DNA of 37,370 bases, taken from Succinivibrio faecicola (GTDB lineage: Bacteria; Pseudomonadota; Gammaproteobacteria; Enterobacterales; Succinivibrionaceae). Under the pieces are notes generated by a model. The model had not been told where the DNA came from. It saw nothing but the letters and a program-made list of their open reading frames with translations, and did not search any database. Below, piece by piece: positions 34,044 to 37,370 of this stretch (its first letter is position 1; each line of letters begins with the position of its first letter). The position numbers were made by a program, and so were the translations under genes. The DNA is taken from the NCBI RefSeq assembly GCF_019448115.1, contig NZ_JAGFNY010000019.1:1-37370 (forward strand). The letters run 5' to 3'.

Positions 34044-35813
34044 CTATTTTTCAATATCTGTTACAGCAATTGCAAGCTCGGTTAAAGCATCGTCATTTGC
34101 TAAATTTGGTGCATCTGTCATTAGACATGATGCTGCTGTTGTCTTAGGGAATGCAATAACATCTCTGATGTTATCAGTACCAGTTAGAAGCATGGTTACT
34201 CTATCTAAACCAAATGCTAAACCAGCATGTGGAGGAGCACCGAATGATAAAGCATCTAATAAGAAGCCAAACTTCTCTCTTGCCTCTTGCTTTGAGATAC
34301 CAAGTACTGTGAATACAGCATTCTGCATATTCTCATCATAGATACGAACTGAACCACCACCTGACTCATAACCGTTAATTACAAGATCGTATGCATCTGC
34401 ATATACAGACATAGGATCAGCAATTAACTGCTCTGGAGTTACATTCTTTGGTGCTGTAAAAGGATGATGCATTGCAGTCAGACCAGCCTCTTCAGTCATC
34501 TCAAACATTGGGAAGTCAACAACCCATAATGCCTTGTAACCATCTGCCACAAGATTTGCATCTCTTGCAGTCTGAAGTCTTAATGAACCCATAGCTGTAG
34601 CAACCTTTACTCTCTTGCCACATCCGATGAAGATCATGTCACCATCTTTTGCTCCAGTTGCATTTACAATAGCATTTAGCTCCTGCTCATTTGTAAACTT
34701 GGCAAATGATGCCTTAATGCCTTCAAGCCCCTGTGAAACAGAATTAACCTTTACATAAAGCAGACCTGATAAACCAAGCTTCTTTACATAATCTGTATAT
34801 GCATCAATATTCTTTCTTGTAAGTGAAGCACCTGAAGGAAGAGCAAATGCAACAACTCGACTTGTCTTATCGTTTGCAGCTTCACTTAAAACTGAGAATG
34901 CTGAATTCTTTACAACATCATCAATTAGCTTTAGCTCAAAGTCGATTCTTAAATCAGGTTTATCAGAACCGAATCTGTCCATAGCCTCATCCCATGTCAT
35001 TACAGGAAGAGTACCTAAATCAACATTCTTGATTTCAAGGAACAGCTTGCGGATCATTTCTTCCATTACTGATCTAACATCATCAGATGACATAAATGAG
35101 GTTTCAACATCGATCTGTGTGAACTCAGGCTGTCTGTCTGCTCTTAAATCCTCATCTCTAAAGCACTTTACAATCTGATAATAACGATCATAACCTGCAA
35201 TCATCAGAAGCTGCTTGAAAAGCTGTGGTGACTGAGGCAGTGCGTAGAATTTACCATGATGAATTCTTGATGGAACAAGATAATCTCTAGCGCCTTCAGG
35301 TGTTGCCTTTGTAAGCATTGGAGTTTCTATATCCAAAAAGCCATGCTCATCGAGGAAATGTCTTACAAAGTGAGTAATCTTTGCTCTGGTTACTAACTTC
35401 TCAACCATCTCTGGTCTACGTAAATCAAGGTATCTGTAGCGCAGTCTCTGCTCTTCTGTATTATCCTGATTGAAATCTAATGGAAGTACACCAGCCTTGT
35501 TAAAGATCTTTAGTTCTTTTGCGTATACTTCTATTTCACCGGTAGCCATCTTCTTGTTTTTCTGATCGTCAGGACGTGCCTTGACACAGCCCTTTACACA
35601 GATACAGAACTCATTTCTTAAAGTAGAAGCCAACTGATGAAGCTGCTCATTGTCAGGTTCAAAAACGACCTGAACAATTCCTGTTCTATCTCTTAAATCG
35701 ATGAAAATCAGACCACCAAGATCACGTCTGCGGTTAACCCAGCCGCATAAGGTAACATCAGTGTCCTTATTGCTTAAATTTACATTACCACAGTAAATTG
35801 AACGCATTGACAT
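34044..35813 (-). CDS. aspS: Aspartyl-tRNA synthetase
   Basis: A 589-aa class II synthetase of the bacterial AspRS type (E. coli 590 aa). The N-terminal OB-fold anticodon domain begins with YCGNVNLS and contains [20 protein letters not shown]. The catalytic core has [13 protein letters not shown], motif 2 [19 protein letters not shown], the bacterial GAD insertion (about 290-420), and motif 3 [13 protein letters not shown] near the end. I start at the ATG at 35811-35813, where GAAGAGG lies upstream and the family N-terminus begins; a longer frame to 35867 has no support. It has a near-consensus promoter. Confidence 0.98.
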   Translation of the reverse strand: MSMRSIYCGNVNLSNKDTDVTLCGWVNRRRDLGGLIFIDLRDRTGIVQVVFEPDNEQLHQLASTLRNEFCICVKGCVKARPDDQKNKKMATGEIEVYAKELKIFNKAGVLPLDFNQDNTEEQRLRYRYLDLRRPEMVEKLVTRAKITHFVRHFLDEHGFLDIETPMLTKATPEGARDYLVPSRIHHGKFYALPQSPQLFKQLLMIAGYDRYYQIVKCFRDEDLRADRQPEFTQIDVETSFMSSDDVRSVMEEMIRKLFLEIKNVDLGTLPVMTWDEAMDRFGSDKPDLRIDFELKLIDDVVKNSAFSVLSEAANDKTSRVVAFALPSGASLTRKNIDAYTDYVKKLGLSGLLYVKVNSVSQGLEGIKASFAKFTNEQELNAIVNATGAKDGDMIFIGCGKRVKVATAMGSLRLQTARDANLVADGYKALWVVDFPMFEMTEEAGLTAMHHPFTAPKNVTPEQLIADPMSVYADAYDLVINGYESGGGSVRIYDENMQNAVFTVLGISKQEAREKFGFLLDALSFGAPPHAGLAFGLDRVTMLLTGTDNIRDVIAFPKTTAASCLMTDAPNLANDDALTELAIAVTDIEK

Positions 35814-35892
35814 ATAAAAGCCTCTTCGTTTAGGCGCATAAAATTTAGCACCGCATAAAAACGGCACTATACATAATCACTAAAATTACAAT

Positions 35893-35921
35893 ATTATAAA
35901 ATCTTTGCTGAATATAAGCAA
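35893..35921 (-). promoter_or_regulatory. Sigma-70 promoter of aspS-yebC
   Basis: Minus-strand -35 TTGCTT (35916-35921), 17-nt spacer, consensus -10 TATAAT (35893-35898), about 80 nt upstream of the aspS ATG. The remaining part of the 35814-36153 gap is AT-rich; I see no clear promoter for the plus-strand gene beginning at 36154. Confidence 0.8.
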
Positions 35922-36153
35922 TATTTGCACTAATTGAATCGGCATTATGCTCTTAGCTTTGTTGCAGTTATGTTAAAACTGAAGCCTCTGAAAAACTATC
36001 GTCATGATATCTAAATGAGCATTTTCATTTCATACTCAAATAATTATTGTTACCTTAGATTTTATTTAACGCTGTATCACAAATTCATCGTTAATTCAGA
36101 CCTATAAACAATAAATTAAGTTATATTGTTAAGAGCATAACTAAAGGTGGTAT

Positions 36154-36996
36154 GTGCTTAAATATATAAATGCTTTCTCGTTGTTTATGATCCTTGTAAT
36201 AGTCGCAATTTACGGCTACACAAAAGTTTTCAAGGATACAAAGACTGTTTATGTGGGTATTGATGGATATCTTCCACCATTTAGCTCAACAAACTCATAT
36301 GGAGAAAGTCAAGGATACAGTGTCGATATTATAAGACAGCTGACTGATACACTGGATATGAATATCAAATTTCGTATCGTTCCTTTTAGCTCTCTAAACG
36401 ACTGTATTAAAAATCGTACAGTTGATATTGTAATTGCACCTTTTGATACCTCAAAAGAAAAGAAAGAAACTTATTCAGAGTACACTCTTCCTTACTACGT
36501 AAATTATCCTACCTTGGCAGTCAGAAAAAATAGAAACATGACTGATTTTAATAAATACAACATGAAAGGTAAGACAATCTGCGTATTAAACAAATCTGAT
36601 ATTCTCAATTTGATAAGATTAAACTTCTATTATTCAAAAATTGCTGTTTATACAAATTCTCAGGATGCATTCGAAGATCTTATTCATGGTAAGTGCGATG
36701 CCATTGCCGACAGCAAATCAAGCAACTCATACCATGTAACAAAGCATAAGCTAAGACGAATTGCCATAAAAAGAATTCTCCCAAATATAAAAGGTCAGGA
36801 GTATAGAATTGCTGTAAGAAAGGGAGAAAATGATCTTCTTAACAAAATAAACTATGGTCTTTTCTATCTTAACTCAACTGGGGTGATTGACCAAATCAGT
36901 AAAAAGTGGTTTGGATCAGGCGCTGAAGTGGACATTACACAAAGTGATGTTGCTAATGCTAAACAGGAAAGTAAAAAATATCTTTCTTTTTTATGA
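36154..36996 (+). CDS. Family 3 extracellular solute-binding protein, membrane-anchored
   Basis: A 280-aa periplasmic binding protein of the amino-acid type (SBP_bac_3). After an N-terminal hydrophobic helix (about 8-24) comes VYVGIDGYLPPFSSTNSYG, GYSVDIIRQLTDTLDMNIKF, VDIVIAPFDTSKEKKETYSEY, then the second lobe with GKTICVLNKSD and YRIAVRKGENDLLNKINYGL, ending KKWFGSG. The helix has no AxA cleavage site or lipobox, so it is likely an uncleaved anchor. The start is GTG (36154-36156) with AAAGGTGG upstream. No permease or ATPase gene adjoins it, so it is an orphan: it could serve a transporter encoded elsewhere or act as a sensor input. The ligand is not predictable. Confidence 0.9.
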   Translation: MLKYINAFSLFMILVIVAIYGYTKVFKDTKTVYVGIDGYLPPFSSTNSYGESQGYSVDIIRQLTDTLDMNIKFRIVPFSSLNDCIKNRTVDIVIAPFDTSKEKKETYSEYTLPYYVNYPTLAVRKNRNMTDFNKYNMKGKTICVLNKSDILNLIRLNFYYSKIAVYTNSQDAFEDLIHGKCDAIADSKSSNSYHVTKHKLRRIAIKRILPNIKGQEYRIAVRKGENDLLNKINYGLFYLNSTGVIDQISKKWFGSGAEVDITQSDVANAKQESKKYLSFL

Positions 36997-37159
36997 TCTT
37001 TAATTTTACAAATCAAAGTAAAACTGCATATCTTATCAATTCAAGGCTTTTCTTATCTACAAAGAGATCTGATATCTGCATGTAAATAACGAACCATTAA
37101 ACAGCAAAAAAGGCTGCTATAAAATAGTATTGATACAAAACAAAAGGAAAATACGAGGT

Positions 37160-37185
37160 AAAAAAAAGATTACCAAAGGTAATCT
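37160..37185 (-). terminator. Terminator of the rRNA operon
   Basis: AGATTACC (37167-37174) pairs with GGTAATCT (37178-37185), 3-nt loop. On the minus strand it is followed by at least seven T. It lies about 20 nt past tRNA-Asp and is the expected end of the rrn transcript. Confidence 0.92.
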
Positions 37186-37203
37186 AATTTTTTGATGGCA
37201 AGT

Positions 37204-37280
37204 TGGCGGAACGGACGGGGATCGAACCCGCGACCTCCTGCGTGACAGGCAGGCATTCTAACCATCTGAACTACCGCTCC
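37204..37280 (-). tRNA. tRNA-Asp(GTC)
   Basis: A 77-nt gene including encoded CCA. The acceptor GGAGCGG pairs with CCGTTCC (one G-T pair), the anticodon loop is CTGTCAC, anticodon GTC, and the T-loop is TTCGATC. Its position directly after 5S rRNA makes it a distal tRNA of an rRNA operon, as in E. coli rrnC/rrnH. Confidence 0.96.
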
Positions 37281-37293
37281 GCACTTAAAGTAA

Positions 37294-37370
37294 ATGCCTG
37301 GCAGTGACCTACTCTCACACAAACGTACGTTGCACTACCATCGGCGTAACTGCATTTCACTTCTGTGTTC
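37294..37370 (-). rRNA. rrf: 5S rRNA, 3' part (gene runs beyond window)
   Basis: The reverse complement matches the 3' two-thirds of gammaproteobacterial 5S rRNA: GAAGTGAAATGCAGTTACG, then GCCGATGGTAGTGCAACG, TGAGAGTAGG and the terminal CTGCCAGGCAT. The 5' end lies outside the window. The 23S and 16S genes should follow to the right. Confidence 0.95.

Overview
This is an AT-rich bacterial chromosome segment. A complete ruvC-ruvA-ruvB-ybgC-tolQ-tolR-tolA-tolB-pal-cpoB run, an E. coli-type glucokinase, sigma-70 rpoD, and the end of an rRNA operon (5S rRNA then tRNA-Asp) point to a Gammaproteobacterium. The low GC and divergent, Lys/Ser/Asp-rich proteins would fit a host-associated anaerobe such as the Succinivibrionaceae, but that assignment is inference. 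Most genes lie on the minus strand.

Layout from left to right. (1) 1-2700 is accessory: the 3' end of a PD-(D/E)XK nuclease-type protein (+), an unrecognised 207-aa protein (-), and a DegT/DnrJ-family sugar aminotransferase (-). (2) 2845-20776 is an 18-kb, ten-gene minus-strand operon with almost no intergenic space. In transcription order it encodes SrfB (actin/Hsp70-like ATPase), SrfC (dynamin-like GTPase), a single-pass membrane protein, an exported VWA protein, an ABC ATPase, an FtsX/MacB-type permease, an exported protein with a degenerate formylglycine-generating-enzyme fold, a membrane-anchored VWA protein with a long charged stalk, a SrfA-like membrane protein, and two paralogous coiled-coil lipoproteins. 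(3) 21007-21364 holds four minus-strand tRNA genes (Lys-TTT, Lys-CTT twice, Val-TAC) with their own promoter and terminator. (4) 21523-29306 is the ruvCAB / tol-pal cluster (-). (5) 29475-31093 holds tRNA-Thr(CGT) (-), a small membrane protein (+) and glk (+). (6) 31195-35813 holds rpoD, yebC and aspS (-). (7) 36154-36996 is a family-3 solute-binding protein (+). (8) 37204-37370 is tRNA-Asp and the 3' part of 5S rRNA (-).

The most notable element is the extended srf operon. Its parts cover every envelope layer: cytosolic nucleotide-driven machines (SrfB, SrfC, ABC ATPase), inner-membrane proteins (SrfA-like, permease, 378-aa protein, anchored VWA), periplasmic domains (VWA, FGE-like) and outer-envelope lipoproteins. 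I infer one trans-envelope assembly in which two ATPases and a GTPase act with metal-dependent VWA adhesion domains. Its biochemical role is not established as far as I know. Immediately upstream on the same strand, across the tRNA cluster, lies the Tol-Pal system, itself a trans-envelope machine with a TolA stalk that resembles the stalk of the anchored VWA protein.

Several start codons were moved from the longest reading frame to internal starts with better ribosome-binding sites or better family agreement (aminotransferase, srfB, permease, last lipoprotein, cpoB, ruvA, ybgC, aspS); the reason is given in each entry.
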